This document shows positions 36,901 through 47,894 of a stretch of 64,000 nt of DNA, piece by piece; the first letter of the stretch is position 1; each line of letters opens with the position of its first letter. Position numbers and translations under genes: made by a program. Below the pieces are notes generated by a model. That model saw nothing but the letters and a program-made list of their open reading frames with translations, did not search any database and had not been told where the DNA came from. This DNA comes from an uncultured Alphaproteobacteria bacterium (lineage in GTDB: Bacteria; Pseudomonadota; Alphaproteobacteria; UBA6615): the NCBI GenBank assembly GCA_943787445.1, contig CALSML010000003.1, forward strand, positions 40,256-104,255, written 5' to 3'.

Positions 36901-38277
36901 CTAGAAAAACTCGAGCCGCACGGCGAACATCCGTTCGACCTTGCGCACCGCTTCCTTGGTGGCAAACAAAATCACGGTGTCACCCACATTGATCACCGAA
37001 TCCTTGTCCACCATCAGGACCTTATCGTCGCGAACAATCGAAGCTACGATGACCCCGGCGGGAAGCTTTGCGTCCTTGATCGGCTTGCCAACCAGATTTG
37101 AGGTTTCCAGCGCCTCGGCCTCGATCACCTCACCGAAATTCTCGCCAATCGAATGCACCGAGCGAATTTTGCCACGGCGGATCACCTGCAGGATGGTGGA
37201 CACCGTGATCACCCGTGGATTCACCACCACATCGATACCCAAAGGTGCCAGCAACGGGTTGTAGGTGTTGCTGTTAACTAGAGTCACCGCGCGTTCCGCT
37301 CCATAACGCTTGGCGAGCAGCGACGCCAGAATGTTGACCTCATCGTCATTGGTCACGGCGACGACGGTGCTGGTCTTGCTGATATTGGCTTCTTCAAGAA
37401 TATCGGGATCGAGCGCATCGCCGTTGATGACTGTCGTTTTCGACAGCACCTGCGCCACTTCAAGGGCGCGGGTCTTGTCCAGCTCGATCAGCCGGGCCGA
37501 CACACCCGAGAAATGCTCTTCGATGTCCTTGGCCAGGCTTTCCCCGATATTGCCGCCACCTATGATCACCACCCGACGGGCTTCGGGTTCATCATGACCG
37601 AACGCCGCCATGGCTCGCGGCACATGCTCTCCGTCGATGACGATATAGACTTCATCATTGACCTCGAGATGATCATCCCCGGTCGGCACGATGGGCTTGC
37701 CGCCACGGATGATCCCGATGATCGAAAGACGCAAGTCGGGAAACAGCGTGGTGAGCTGACGCAGCGGCGTGTCGAGAATGGGGCAGTTTTCCTCGCACCG
37801 CACGCCGATCAGCCGCAGCCGGTTTTCGGCCAGCGGGATCATCTCGAAAGATCCCGGTACCGTGAAACGCCGCCCGATGGCGCGCGCGACCTCGATTTCA
37901 GGTGAAATGATCACATCGATGGGCAGATGGTCACGCGAGAACAGATCCGCCCAGATAGGATTTCGATAACTCTGATCGCGCACCCGGGCAATCTTCATTG
38001 GCACATCGAAAAGCGAATGGGCAACCTGACAGGCCACCATATTCACTTCATCAGCAAAGGTGACGGCCACGATCATGTCGGCGTCACGGGCGCCCGCAGC
38101 TTCCAGAACATCAGGATGTGAGGCAAAGCCCACCATGGTTGTGACATCCAGCGTGTCCCGTATCCGACGAATCAGATCCGGGCTCTGGTCGATCACCGTT
38201 ACATCGACGCGTTCGGCTGCAAGCTCGCGCGCAATACTTGAGCCAACCTGGCCACCGCCACAAATTATCGCCTTCAT
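36901..38277 (-). CDS. trkA: Trk potassium uptake system regulatory protein TrkA
   Basis: 458 aa from MKAIICGGGQVGSSIARELA at 38277; the eight upstream residues in the ORF are dropped. Two RCK units, each an NAD-binding N-domain (second: VVIIGGGNIGESLAKDIEEH) followed by a C-domain, are present in full. TrkA is the cytosolic NAD-sensing subunit that gates the TrkH/TrkG potassium channel. Its location directly after ntrYX is conserved in Rhodospirillales and Rhizobiales. No trkH gene is in the window. Confidence 0.95.
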   Translation of the reverse strand: MKAIICGGGQVGSSIARELAAERVDVTVIDQSPDLIRRIRDTLDVTTMVGFASHPDVLEAAGARDADMIVAVTFADEVNMVACQVAHSLFDVPMKIARVRDQSYRNPIWADLFSRDHLPIDVIISPEIEVARAIGRRFTVPGSFEMIPLAENRLRLIGVRCEENCPILDTPLRQLTTLFPDLRLSIIGIIRGGKPIVPTGDDHLEVNDEVYIVIDGEHVPRAMAAFGHDEPEARRVVIIGGGNIGESLAKDIEEHFSGVSARLIELDKTRALEVAQVLSKTTVINGDALDPDILEEANISKTSTVVAVTNDDEVNILASLLAKRYGAERAVTLVNSNTYNPLLAPLGIDVVVNPRVITVSTILQVIRRGKIRSVHSIGENFGEVIEAEALETSNLVGKPIKDAKLPAGVIVASIVRDDKVLMVDKDSVINVGDTVILFATKEAVRKVERMFAVRLEFF

Positions 38278-38341
38278 GAGAAAATCCCGGGTTGCGAACA
38301 AGCGCTCGAATTATTGTCGGACAGGCACATGAACGTCTGAA

Positions 38342-39742
38342 CTATTCCGAATTCCGAATGGTCGGCCCCTGCACCCCAAGCGACTTAAGTTTGCGGTGTA
38401 AGGCCGAACGTTCCATACCAACAAAAGTGGCGGTTTTGGAGATATTACCACTGAACCGGTTGACCTGCGCTTCGAGATATTGCCGCTCGAATTCTTCCCG
38501 TGCATCCCGCAGGGACAGGGTCAGAAACTCCGTCTGTTCCGCCCCGAGCAAGGCCCGCGGCGCTTTCCCGATCAATTCCGGGGGCAGCATATCCGCACGG
38601 ATCGGCTGGCTGGGGTCCGCCGGCGCCATAATCAGCAACCATTCGATGACATTACGCAGCTGCCGGACATTTCCCGGCCAGTCGTGGGATTGCAGGGCCG
38701 TCATGGCATCAGGCCCGATACGGCGTATCGGCATGCCGCCGGTTTCGGCCGCACGACGCATGAAATGTTCCGCCAGTTTCGGGATGTCATCACGCCGGTC
38801 TGCCAAATCGGGAACCTCCAGCGGCACCACATTCAGACGGTAGAACAGATCCTCCCGGAACCGTCCGGCGACAATCTCATCCTTCAGATCACGCGTGCTT
38901 GTTGCGACGACGCGCACATCGACCTCGATCTTGCGGTTGCCGCCCACCTGCTCAAAGGTCTGTTCCTGCAGGACCCGCACGATCTTGCCCTGGGTCTCGA
39001 TCGGCATATCGCCGATTTCGTCGAACACCAGGGTGCCATTATGGGCCTGCTCGAACAGACCGATCTTGCGGCCCTCCTGATCGGATGCACGTGCTGCCTC
39101 AACTCCGAACAGCTCGGATTCCATCCGCTCGGGCGCCATCGCCGCACAATTGACGATGACAAACGGCTGATCGGCCCGGCGCGACTGTGCATGAAGCATG
39201 CGCGCGGCCACTTCCTTCCCGGAGCCCGCCGCACCATGGATCAGAACCCGGCTGCCCGTCGGCGCCACCTTGTCGACCGTCTGACGCAACTGACTGATCG
39301 TCGCCCCGTCACCGACCAGCTCGGTCTCCGGTCCGGCACGGAGGCGTAATTCCCTGTTTTCGCGCCGTAGTCGCGAAGCTTCGATCGCTCGACTGACGAT
39401 CAGGATCAGCCGATCGGTCTTGAAGGGCTTTTCAATATAGTCATAGGCACCGACCTTGATCGCCTGCACTGCCGTCTCGATGGACCCGTGCCCGCTGATC
39501 ATCACCACCGGTACTTCCGGGTGCTCACGCTGGATAATGTGCAGAAGCTCCATACCGTCGAGACGGCTGCCTTCCAGCCAGATATCCAGGATGATCAGGC
39601 TCGGGCGCCGCGCCGCAATCGCGTCGATAGCATCTTCGGCACTGCCCGCCTGGCGGGTTTCATAGCCTTCGTCTTCGAGAATACCGGCTATCAGGGTCCG
39701 GATATCGTCTTCATCGTCGACAATGATAATATCTTCAGCCAT
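38342..39742 (-). CDS. ntrX: Nitrogen regulation response regulator NtrX
   Basis: 466 aa. The receiver domain has phospho-Asp in LIILDIWLEGSRLDGMELLH, followed by an AAA+ domain with Walker A LIHGAAGSGKEVAARML and Walker B TLVFDEIGD, and a Fis-type HTH (GNISKTATFVGMERSALHRK). The sigma-54 contacting loop GAFTGA is not present; the site reads LFGVEAARASDQEGRKIGLF. This lack is known for NtrX in many alphaproteobacteria and suggests it does not activate sigma-54 in the usual way. It lies 4 bp after its sensor kinase ntrY. Confidence 0.95.
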   Translation of the reverse strand: MAEDIIIVDDEDDIRTLIAGILEDEGYETRQAGSAEDAIDAIAARRPSLIILDIWLEGSRLDGMELLHIIQREHPEVPVVMISGHGSIETAVQAIKVGAYDYIEKPFKTDRLILIVSRAIEASRLRRENRELRLRAGPETELVGDGATISQLRQTVDKVAPTGSRVLIHGAAGSGKEVAARMLHAQSRRADQPFVIVNCAAMAPERMESELFGVEAARASDQEGRKIGLFEQAHNGTLVFDEIGDMPIETQGKIVRVLQEQTFEQVGGNRKIEVDVRVVATSTRDLKDEIVAGRFREDLFYRLNVVPLEVPDLADRRDDIPKLAEHFMRRAAETGGMPIRRIGPDAMTALQSHDWPGNVRQLRNVIEWLLIMAPADPSQPIRADMLPPELIGKAPRALLGAEQTEFLTLSLRDAREEFERQYLEAQVNRFSGNISKTATFVGMERSALHRKLKSLGVQGPTIRNSE

Positions 39743-39746
39743 GTCT

Positions 39747-42068
39747 CTAGTGGTCTCGCATTTCCGTCGATGAGGCCGTTTCCGTGCTCGAATTATCCCG
39801 CGGCAGAGTGATCGTGATCCGCGCGCCTGTTTCTCCGTCCCGATCGCTCAAACGCAGTGTGCCCCCATGCTGCTCGACAATCCGAGCCACAATGGCCAGA
39901 CCGAGCCCTGTCCCCTTCGATCGCGTGGTGACATAGGGTTCCGTCAACCGGTCCCGTTCCTTCACGGGCAGACCGCGCCCGTTATCTTCGATGACAATCG
40001 ACGCGTTGTTATCTGATTCGATCAAATGCAGGGAAATCTTGCCCGCGAGGTTCCCCTCACCCTCCCGACCGTCAATCGCGTCCACGGCGTTCTGAAGCAG
40101 GTTCGTAAACGCCTGGCTCAACAGGCCGGCATCAAGATTGAAGACAACATCCTTTTCCGGGAATCCGGTTTCAAAGAGGATGTCCCGATGGGCCTGCTGC
40201 TGCAAAAACACCGCTTCATGGCACAGTTTGGCCAGATTTTCAGGTTTCATCACCGGGTTCGGCATTCGGGCAAAGGACGAAAATTCGTCGACCATGCGGC
40301 CGATATCACCCACCTGTCGCACAATCGTATCGGTGCATTGCTCGAAAATTTCAGGGTCGGTCACGATTTCCTTCAGATATTTTCGTTTCAGGCGTTCGGC
40401 CGACAACTGGATCGGAGTCAGAGGGTTCTTGATCTCATGTGCGATACGTCTCGCCACGTCTGCCCAGGCTGCTGTGCGCTGCGCCGATTGCAACTCGGTT
40501 ACATCATCGAAGGTGACCACAAAACCGATGACATCCTGTTTGGCGTCGCGCTCCGCCGCAATGCGGACATGGAGCGTGCGCACGCCATCGCCTGTTTCAA
40601 CACTGATCTCGTCTTCGACCAATCGGCTCGGGTCCGCCACGGCGCGTTCGACAAGCCCGGCGAATTCCGGCACTGAAACCGTCAGCGGTCGCCCCATGAT
40701 CTCTTCCAGTCGAACCCCCAGCAATTCGATCGCGGGCGGATTGGGCAAATTTACGCGCCCGGACCTGTCCAGACCTATCACCCCGGCCGAGACACCGGCC
40801 AGCACGGCTTCGGTAAACCTTCGACGATCCTCAAGCTGACGATTGGCTTCTGTCAGTTCACCGCGCTGTCCGTCGAGTTGCCGCGTCATCCGGTTGAACG
40901 CCCGGGTCAGCATCCCGATTTCATCATCCGACCGTGATGCCTCGTCCAACCGCACACTGAGATTTCCCGAACGCACCATTTCCGTGGCATGTACGAGATT
41001 CGCGATATGCCGAGACAGACGGTTGGCAAAGCCCAGCCCCACACCAACTGCGGTCAACAGCAACAGGAGCGTCACAATGACGAAAATTGCCGCAAGTTCG
41101 AGTTCCAGCCGCGACCGCCTGGTTTCCGCCTGAGCATATTCATTGGCTGCGCGTTTCGTGGTCTCTCGATAGCGCAACACATTCGGGTCGATGAACCGCC
41201 CCACATAGAGAAACACCTGCGGCCGGACATTCAGTCCCACCAGCGCCCGCACACGATCCTCGTTCTCGCTGGTCAGGATGACCGGCTGGCCATTTGCCGC
41301 ATCAGCAACCGCGAGCGGGGGTGGAATGTCGAACAGCAGCGAGGATGTGAACCCCGCGCTCGCGATCACCCGCCCATTCTGATCAAACAGGACGGCCCCG
41401 GGAATCGATCGCTTCGAGGCTTCATCCTCAATGATCTGTCTGGCCCGCTGGCTGTCGACTCCAAAACCCGGCCAGACACGGTTGAGTTCGTCGGCCATGG
41501 CCAAAGCATCGGAGCGAATGGATTCCCGGTGTTCATTCAGATAGGCCTCGGAGACAAGAACCGAACTTTCCACCGCTTCGCGAACACGTTCACTGAACCA
41601 GTTCTCGATCACAAGATTGAAGAACAGGGACGCCAGAATCGCGACCAGGATGGCGGGCGATATCGCAACGACTGAGAACAGGCCAACCAGCCGGACATGC
41701 AGACGCGCACCGGCCAGGCCCGCGCGCCGTTGCGCCCACATACGGACTAGCCCCAGACTGACGGCAACCCCCAATGCCAGGACCAGAGCCAGATCGACAA
41801 TCAAAAACACGAACAGGGCGTCTTCGCCCATGCCAAAGGTCGTATTGCCAGTCAGCGCAAAAAACGTTCCCAGCCCGAAGGCTACAGCGCAAACCATCAG
41901 GACAATGGCAACCCGGCGTCCCAGACCAGCCCGCTGGCCCCGCGACACGATATTGCGCAACAGACCGGGCTTTCGCACCACCGACCCGCCGGCAAATTCA
42001 GTGGGAGAGTCGGAGGTCACAAAGAGCCCACGGCGTTCTGTTTTATTGGGGGTTATCTCGTCGCTCAT
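39747..42068 (-). CDS. ntrY: Nitrogen regulation sensor histidine kinase NtrY
   Basis: 773 aa membrane kinase. Three N-terminal hydrophobic helices (for example RVAIVLMVCAVAFGLGTFFA) precede a periplasmic segment and a further transmembrane helix. HAMP, PAS and kinase domains follow. The H box is ARRIAHEIKNPLTPIQLSAE and the ATP lid has VIEDNGRGLPVKERDRLTEP and TRSKGTGLGLAIVARIVEQH. NtrY phosphorylates NtrX and has been linked to nitrogen and redox sensing. It is encoded directly after ntrC with a gap of about 70 bp. Confidence 0.96.
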   Translation of the reverse strand: MSDEITPNKTERRGLFVTSDSPTEFAGGSVVRKPGLLRNIVSRGQRAGLGRRVAIVLMVCAVAFGLGTFFALTGNTTFGMGEDALFVFLIVDLALVLALGVAVSLGLVRMWAQRRAGLAGARLHVRLVGLFSVVAISPAILVAILASLFFNLVIENWFSERVREAVESSVLVSEAYLNEHRESIRSDALAMADELNRVWPGFGVDSQRARQIIEDEASKRSIPGAVLFDQNGRVIASAGFTSSLLFDIPPPLAVADAANGQPVILTSENEDRVRALVGLNVRPQVFLYVGRFIDPNVLRYRETTKRAANEYAQAETRRSRLELELAAIFVIVTLLLLLTAVGVGLGFANRLSRHIANLVHATEMVRSGNLSVRLDEASRSDDEIGMLTRAFNRMTRQLDGQRGELTEANRQLEDRRRFTEAVLAGVSAGVIGLDRSGRVNLPNPPAIELLGVRLEEIMGRPLTVSVPEFAGLVERAVADPSRLVEDEISVETGDGVRTLHVRIAAERDAKQDVIGFVVTFDDVTELQSAQRTAAWADVARRIAHEIKNPLTPIQLSAERLKRKYLKEIVTDPEIFEQCTDTIVRQVGDIGRMVDEFSSFARMPNPVMKPENLAKLCHEAVFLQQQAHRDILFETGFPEKDVVFNLDAGLLSQAFTNLLQNAVDAIDGREGEGNLAGKISLHLIESDNNASIVIEDNGRGLPVKERDRLTEPYVTTRSKGTGLGLAIVARIVEQHGGTLRLSDRDGETGARITITLPRDNSSTETASSTEMRDH

Positions 42069-42138
42069 AAGATGCTCGATAACACGTGTGCGATTCCCGC
42101 TTCGATGCCAGGCAAGACGTCGATCGGCGCACCGGGCC

Positions 42139-43587
42139 TTATTTTACGCCGCGCACAACATCAATGTCTAACTCGCGGATTTTCTTGCGTAATGTATTGC
42201 GGTTGAGGCCCAATAAGCTGGCCGCCTGCAACTGATTTCCCCGCGTTGCCTCGAGAGCGAGAGTAATCAGGGGACGTTCCATCTCGTGCAGAATACGGCC
42301 ATAGAGACCGGCAGCCGGCAGACCATCGCGATGCGCCGAGAAATAGTTCCGCAGATGACGTTCAATCGAGTCCGAAAGGGATTCCTCGTCCGCCCGTTCC
42401 TCTGCCGCTGTTCCCGGGGACGCATGCGCCAGTTCAGCTTCGATCAGATCAACATTGATCGCATCCTGACTGTAGAGGGCCGACAGGCGCTGGATCAGAT
42501 TTTCCAGCTCACGCACATTGCCGGGCCAGCGGTAATCCTGCAGACGGCTCATGGCCTCGGGAACGAAGGTCTTGATCGGCATACCCTCAGCTTCCGCCTG
42601 GGAGAGAAAATGCGCGACCAGTTCCGGTATATCCTCGGCGCGCTCGCGCAGCGGCGGGATACGCACCGGCACAACATTCAACCTGTAGTACAGATCCTCG
42701 CGAAACAATCCCTGCCGGACCGCTGAACGAAGGTCACGATGGGTTGCGGCAATAATACGAACATTTGTTGAAATCGGAATTCGCCCGCCAACCGTGGTGT
42801 ACTCCCCCTCCTGCAACACCCGAAGCAGCCGGGTCTGCGCCTCGATCGGCATGTCACCAATTTCATCGAGAAAGAGCGTGCCACCCTCGGCCTGTTCGAA
42901 ACGCCCCGCATACCGGTTTGTGGCTCCGGTAAACGCGCCCTTCTCATGACCGAAGAGCTCACTCTCAATCAATTCACGTGGAATCGCGGCCATGTTGATC
43001 GCGACAAACGGGCCAAAACGCCGTTTTCCGTAATCATGCAATGCTCGTGCAACCAGTTCCTTACCCGTGCCCGATTCCCCGGTGACCATCACGGTCAGGT
43101 CTGTGTTCATCAGCCGGGCGAGAATCCGGTAGATATCCTGCATGGCCGCAGAGCGCCCGATCAGCGGAAGTTCTTCCTCTTCGGCTGCACGGAGTGCGCT
43201 GTCAGCCGTTCGTGGTGCTTCCTTTTCGGCAAGGGCGCGCTGCACCACCTCAACGACCTCTTTCAGGTCAAAGGGCTTTGGCAGATATTCAAAAGCGCCG
43301 CGCTCTGTGGCCCGAACAGCCGTCAGCAACGTGTTCTGGGCACTCATCACGATGATGCGCAAATCAGGCCGAATTTTCCGGATGCGCGGAATCAGGTCGA
43401 GACCATTTTCATCCGGCATCACGACATCGGTGATGACCAGATCACCATCCCCGTCGCTTATCCAGCGCCAGAGATTGACCGCTGTTCCCGTTGTCCGCAC
43501 TTCATGTCCCGCACGTCCGAGCGCCTGACTGAGCACCGTGCGGATACTGCGATCATCATCCGCGATGAGAATTGTCGACGGGCTCAT
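42139..43587 (-). CDS. ntrC: Nitrogen regulation response regulator NtrC
   Basis: 482 aa. Receiver ([20 protein letters not shown]), AAA+ sigma-54 activation domain with [20 protein letters not shown] and an intact GAFTGA loop ([20 protein letters not shown]), and a Fis-like HTH at the end ([20 protein letters not shown]). Phosphorylated NtrC turns on nitrogen assimilation genes through sigma-54. Its start overlaps the ntrB stop by 4 nt. The contrast with NtrX, 2 kb downstream, which lacks the loop, is clear in this window. Confidence 0.97.
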   Translation of the reverse strand: MSPSTILIADDDRSIRTVLSQALGRAGHEVRTTGTAVNLWRWISDGDGDLVITDVVMPDENGLDLIPRIRKIRPDLRIIVMSAQNTLLTAVRATERGAFEYLPKPFDLKEVVEVVQRALAEKEAPRTADSALRAAEEEELPLIGRSAAMQDIYRILARLMNTDLTVMVTGESGTGKELVARALHDYGKRRFGPFVAINMAAIPRELIESELFGHEKGAFTGATNRYAGRFEQAEGGTLFLDEIGDMPIEAQTRLLRVLQEGEYTTVGGRIPISTNVRIIAATHRDLRSAVRQGLFREDLYYRLNVVPVRIPPLRERAEDIPELVAHFLSQAEAEGMPIKTFVPEAMSRLQDYRWPGNVRELENLIQRLSALYSQDAINVDLIEAELAHASPGTAAEERADEESLSDSIERHLRNYFSAHRDGLPAAGLYGRILHEMERPLITLALEATRGNQLQAASLLGLNRNTLRKKIRELDIDVVRGVK

Positions 43588-44705
43588 TGTTCCTGACCTT
43601 CCGAACTCAGATCGACAGGCAGCATGACCTTGAAGGCAGCGCCCCTATCATCACTTTCCAGATCGACTACGCCCCCATGATCTCCAACCAGTTTGGCAAC
43701 CAGCGCGAGCCCCAGTCCGGTTCCATTGGTCTTTGTCGTCACAAAGGGATCGAACAGATAGGGCTGAACATCGAACGGCACCCCACTTCCATTGTCGCGG
43801 ACGGTGATTTCGATGGGCAGGTCAACACGCTCCCCGCTTCCCGGAATGGCCAGTCGAAGACCATGACGAAATCGTGTTTCTAGCGAAATAACCCCATGCG
43901 CCTCGTCAACAGCTTCGCAGGCATTCTTGATCAAATTCAGAAACACCTGAATCAAATGATCACTGTTCCCGAGAACCATTGGAAGAGATGGGTCGAAAGA
44001 CACATCAAAGGTTACGTGACGTCCGAAACCGTTCTCGGCGATCTTCTTCACGCGATCGAGCACTTCATGGATGTTGACTGCCGAGCGTTCGAGATGCCGT
44101 TCATCGGAAAAGGCTTCCATGCGATTGACCAGTGCAACGATGCGATCTGCTTCATCACAAATAAGCTGTGTGAGTTCGCGGCCCCCCTCATCCGTTCCAT
44201 CTTCAAGCAGCTGTGCTGCACCGCGAATACCCGAAAGTGGGTTCTTCACTTCATGGGCCAGCATCGAAGCCATGGCGGTCACCGAGCGCGCAGCACCCCG
44301 ATGCACCAGCTGCCTGTCGATATGCTGCGCCAGGGTCTGTTCATGCAGACTGAGAACCAGAACCCCGGATCCGTCAAAGCCCGGCTGCGCCTGAACGGAC
44401 ACCTCGCGCTCCTCGAATCTCGCGCCGCCGAGCCGTATGCTTCGCTCCGCATAGCTGGCACCGGCCATCCGGGCCTTCTCGATGATGAAAAACAGCGGAT
44501 TGTCCGGGGACACCAATTCCTGCAGCGGAGACCCGACCAGAATATGCGCGCCCATCCCGAACATGTGCTCGGCGGCGTAGTTCACATATTGAATCATGTT
44601 GTCTTCCCCGATTGCGATAACCGCATCACCAAGGAGATTGAGCACGGACCAGGGATCAACCGACAACGTGTCCTGCAATGCCAGCGCGTCGTCAGCTGTG
44701 CTCAT
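43584..44705 (-). CDS. ntrB: Nitrogen regulation sensor histidine kinase NtrB
   Basis: 373 aa soluble kinase. A PAS domain ([20 protein letters not shown]) is followed by the H box [20 protein letters not shown] and the ATPase domain with [20 protein letters not shown] and [23 protein letters not shown] proteins normally control its kinase and phosphatase balance according to glutamine levels. It overlaps dusB upstream and ntrC downstream by 4 nt each, so all three are coupled. Confidence 0.96.
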   Translation of the reverse strand: MSTADDALALQDTLSVDPWSVLNLLGDAVIAIGEDNMIQYVNYAAEHMFGMGAHILVGSPLQELVSPDNPLFFIIEKARMAGASYAERSIRLGGARFEEREVSVQAQPGFDGSGVLVLSLHEQTLAQHIDRQLVHRGAARSVTAMASMLAHEVKNPLSGIRGAAQLLEDGTDEGGRELTQLICDEADRIVALVNRMEAFSDERHLERSAVNIHEVLDRVKKIAENGFGRHVTFDVSFDPSLPMVLGNSDHLIQVFLNLIKNACEAVDEAHGVISLETRFRHGLRLAIPGSGERVDLPIEITVRDNGSGVPFDVQPYLFDPFVTTKTNGTGLGLALVAKLVGDHGGVVDLESDDRGAAFKVMLPVDLSSEGQEQ

Positions 44706-45706
44706 TTGCTGACTACCAATGCCGTCATCTCGCGAAAACGAACCAGCTCCTGCGCGATTACGGCAGGATCAAGCGTGTTGTTCACCACATCGCGAAATTC
44801 CGCGGCACCGGGCACGCCGGTCAGGTACCAGCCAATATGCTTGCGTGCATTGCGGATGCCCACATTCGCACCGTAGAGGGTCATCATGTCCTCAAGGTGC
44901 TCCCGCATGATCGACCAGCGCTGCAGCAGATCTGGCTCTTCGCGTTTCTCGCCTGTTGCAAGATAGTGCGCGACATCGCCGGGAAGCCAGGGTCGACCCT
45001 GTGCAGCGCGCCCGATCATGATGGCATCCGCGCCGGTCGTGCGCAGACAGGATACGGCATCTTCCGGGCTGCGAATGTCGCCATTGGCGATCAGCGGCAC
45101 CGAAACGGCATCTTTCACTCCCGCAATGAAATTCCAGTCGGCCGTGCCCGTATAAAAATCGCAGCGCGTACGTCCGTGCACGGTCAGCATCCGGACACCG
45201 ACATCTTCAGCAATCCGTGCCAGCTCGACCGCATTTCGGCTGTATTCATCCCATCCGGTCCGCATTTTGACGGTCACTGGTACTTCAACAGCGCCAACAA
45301 CGGCCTGCATGATCGCTTTGGCCAGTGGCACATCGCGCATAAGAGCCGAACCGGTTGCCTTGCGTACAACCTTCTTGGCCGGACAGCCGAAATTGATATC
45401 GATCAGTTCGGCACCGCGGTCGACGGCCAGTTTGGCAGCCTCGCCCATGATATCCGGCTCGGTCCCTGCCAATTGTATGGAAACCGGGCGCGACCCTGCA
45501 TCAAACAGCATACGGCGCGCAGATTGCCGGGATTCCCGCAGCATTTCCTTGCTGGCCACCATTTCCGAGACGACCAGCCCAACCCCGTATCGCGCAGCAA
45601 GCTTGCGAAACGGAAGGTCACTCACGCCTGACATTGGCGCCAACACGACTCGGTTCGGAATCGTAACCGGACCAACTTCCAATGGCTGATAAATGATCGC
45701 AGACAT
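44702..45706 (-). CDS. dusB: tRNA-dihydrouridine synthase DusB
   Basis: 334 aa FMN enzyme. The TIM barrel motifs PIFNRVV-like VTIPNRVVLAPMSGVSDLPF, the catalytic Cys in DINFGCPAKKVVRKATGSAL, and GDIRSPEDAVSCLRTTGADA are conserved. It reduces uridine to dihydrouridine in tRNA. The dusB-ntrB-ntrC order is the classic nifR3-ntrBC arrangement of alphaproteobacteria. The ypjD-like gene ends 89 bp upstream on the same strand. Confidence 0.96.
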   Translation of the reverse strand: MSAIIYQPLEVGPVTIPNRVVLAPMSGVSDLPFRKLAARYGVGLVVSEMVASKEMLRESRQSARRMLFDAGSRPVSIQLAGTEPDIMGEAAKLAVDRGAELIDINFGCPAKKVVRKATGSALMRDVPLAKAIMQAVVGAVEVPVTVKMRTGWDEYSRNAVELARIAEDVGVRMLTVHGRTRCDFYTGTADWNFIAGVKDAVSVPLIANGDIRSPEDAVSCLRTTGADAIMIGRAAQGRPWLPGDVAHYLATGEKREEPDLLQRWSIMREHLEDMMTLYGANVGIRNARKHIGWYLTGVPGAAEFRDVVNNTLDPAVIAQELVRFREMTALVVSK

Positions 45707-45795
45707 AATGACTAAATATTGCGCAACAAATCTGGCTGTCTAACTAATGAGCAGTATAGGCTGAATTGTGCACCGCAACAAGCCCTTGGAGCAAA

Positions 45796-46608
45796 CTAGG
45801 ACAGCACAACATCCGTAACGAATTTGACGCCCGGAAATGCCAGCGTCATCAAAAGATAGATCATCAACACCAGACGCGTGGCGGTACGCCCTCGCAGGCC
45901 GCTGCTCCTCTGCATCACAAGCAAACCGCCAAGAACCACGAAGGCCGTGATGGACAGGGTCGTTTTGTGATCCAGGGCCATCAATGATCCAGCGATATAG
46001 AATTGTGTCGCCATTCCAGACAGAAGCCCGAGACCGAGGACAATCTCGGCAGCGGTCAGCAGGCCAAATTGCGCAGCCTCACCATCCGAAACGGCCGGAA
46101 GACCGGCGACAAGATGTGACGTTTTGCGGGATCGCAATGCCCGTTCCTTCAGCCAAACGCCTAATGCAGCAGTCGCAGCAACGGTAATCAGCGCATAGGT
46201 CACCACCGAAACGCCAATATGCAACTGCAACCAGACAGTCATCGACTCCCCGGCGACAGCCCGATCCGGGACCGACGACCACAACAGCGCGATCACCGAC
46301 AAAATGACCAGATAGGGCAGAAGGAGCGGACGCAGCTTTCGTATGGAACCGGAAATCAGACACAGGACGAAGTAGACGAGCATGGTCGAAGCCACGATGG
46401 TCCACAAAGTTGCACTGAACCCGGATTGCCAAAGCCCTCTGCCGGCCGAAATCTGCAATGCAATGGGACCAACCGTTGCCACGCCCAGCAACAGCCAAAA
46501 CAATCGCCCCTCCCCCTGACCGGTCTCATCCTGTCGCGGGGCCGGCCAGAACGCGGCCGGCAGGAGAGTCAGCAGAGCTGCAATTCCGAATATGATTGAA
46601 CCGTTCAT
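45796..46608 (-). CDS. Cytochrome c assembly (CcsA/YpjD-like) inner membrane protein
   Basis: 270 aa, starting MNGSIIFGIAALLTLLPAAF at 46608. Eight or so hydrophobic helices include LQLHIGVSVVTYALITVAAT, which carries the conserved histidine region of the CcsA/HemX group, and LDHKTTLSITAFVVLGGLLV with a second histidine. YpjD and HemX relatives are linked to haem handling. In proteobacteria the gene often neighbours ffh, not dusB, so the location is slightly unusual. It is divergent from ispDF. Confidence 0.8.
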   Translation of the reverse strand: MNGSIIFGIAALLTLLPAAFWPAPRQDETGQGEGRLFWLLLGVATVGPIALQISAGRGLWQSGFSATLWTIVASTMLVYFVLCLISGSIRKLRPLLLPYLVILSVIALLWSSVPDRAVAGESMTVWLQLHIGVSVVTYALITVAATAALGVWLKERALRSRKTSHLVAGLPAVSDGEAAQFGLLTAAEIVLGLGLLSGMATQFYIAGSLMALDHKTTLSITAFVVLGGLLVMQRSSGLRGRTATRLVLMIYLLMTLAFPGVKFVTDVVLS

Positions 46609-46735
46609 GCCCGCATCATAGTCGCGCTTGTGCGGCGGGTCACTTTCCAAGACAGGTTGTGCCCTTCTCTGCCTTGGCAAGGTGGAAGCAGGCGGCTAAC
46701 GTGCCGCCGAACTCAGATTTCCGTGAGGATCGCGC

Positions 46736-47894
46736 GTGACGGAAACCGTAGCCCTTGTGGTCGCAGCTGGACGCGGAACCCGCATGTCCGGCAACGTCCC
46801 CAAACAGTACCGCCAGCTTGCCGGTCAGGCCGTCCTGCGTCGGACGCTCAGCGCGTTCGTATCCCACCCGGCCATATCCCGGGTCTGTCCCGTCATTCAT
46901 CGCGACGACAACGAAAGCTTCACCGCAGCCAGTCTTGGTCTTGATCTTGATGCCCCCATCCATGGCGGTGAAACCCGACAGGATTCTGTGCGGTTGGGCC
47001 TGGAGCATCTTGCGCATTCTGGCGCACCGGACAGAGTGCTGATCCATGACGGCGCACGGCCTTTCGTGCCCGCAAGCCTGATTGATCAGGTGATCGGGTC
47101 TCTCGACCGGGCCGAAGCGACGATCCCGGCACTCGATGTACACGACACCCTCAAACGCATGGACGGTTCCCAAATTGGCGAAACCGTTGAACGGGCGGGC
47201 CTTGTCCGTGCCCAGACCCCGCAGGGGTTTCATTTCAAATCCATCCTCGAAGCCCATCGCGCCTTTGCGGAGCTTTCGCTCACCGATGACGCTGCCGTCG
47301 CGGAAAAATTTGGGATCAACGTCATGACCGTTCCCGGTGTGGAAGAGAACATCAAGATTACCCGCGATGAAGACCTCGAACGCGCTGCGTTCTGGCTGCA
47401 GGCCAAGCGAGAAACCCGTGTGGGTTCGGGTTTCGATGTGCACAAATTTGACACCGGAAAAAATGTGCGTCTTGGAGGCATTGATATTCCCCACGACCAA
47501 AGTCTCGCCGGGCATTCCGACGCTGACGTGGCCTTGCACGCGCTCACCGACGCGCTTCTCGGCGCCCTGGGTGACGGTGACATCGGCGCGCATTTCCCGC
47601 CCAGTGATGCCCCAATGGCAGGGCGCGGATTCATCCCAGTTTCTCAAACATGCCCATGACCTGCTGCTCGAACGCGGCGGGCAACTGACCCATGCCGATC
47701 TGACGATCATTTGTGAACGCCCCAAAATCGGGCCACATCGGGGCGCCATGCGGACACGTATTGCCGAAATCATGGGCGTTGCCGAAGGACGGATTTCGGT
47801 CAAGGCCACCACAACCGAAGGCCTGGGCTTTACCGGACGCGCCGAGGGCATCGCCGCCCAGGCCACTGTCACCGTGAGCGTAAACAGATCATGA
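46736..47894 (+). CDS. ispDF: Bifunctional IspD/IspF, one frameshift
   Basis: The MEP pathway fusion typical of alphaproteobacteria: IspD makes CDP-methylerythritol and IspF makes the cyclodiphosphate. The GTG start at 46736 follows GAGGA. IspD motifs are [20 protein letters not shown] and [12 protein letters not shown]. IspF starts at [20 protein letters not shown] with the metal His in [19 protein letters not shown]. The frame breaks in a run of four C at 47610-47613 after FPPSDA, and [20 protein letters not shown] continues in the next frame. 1159 nt equals 386 codons plus one. Restored length is 385 aa. Confidence 0.95.
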
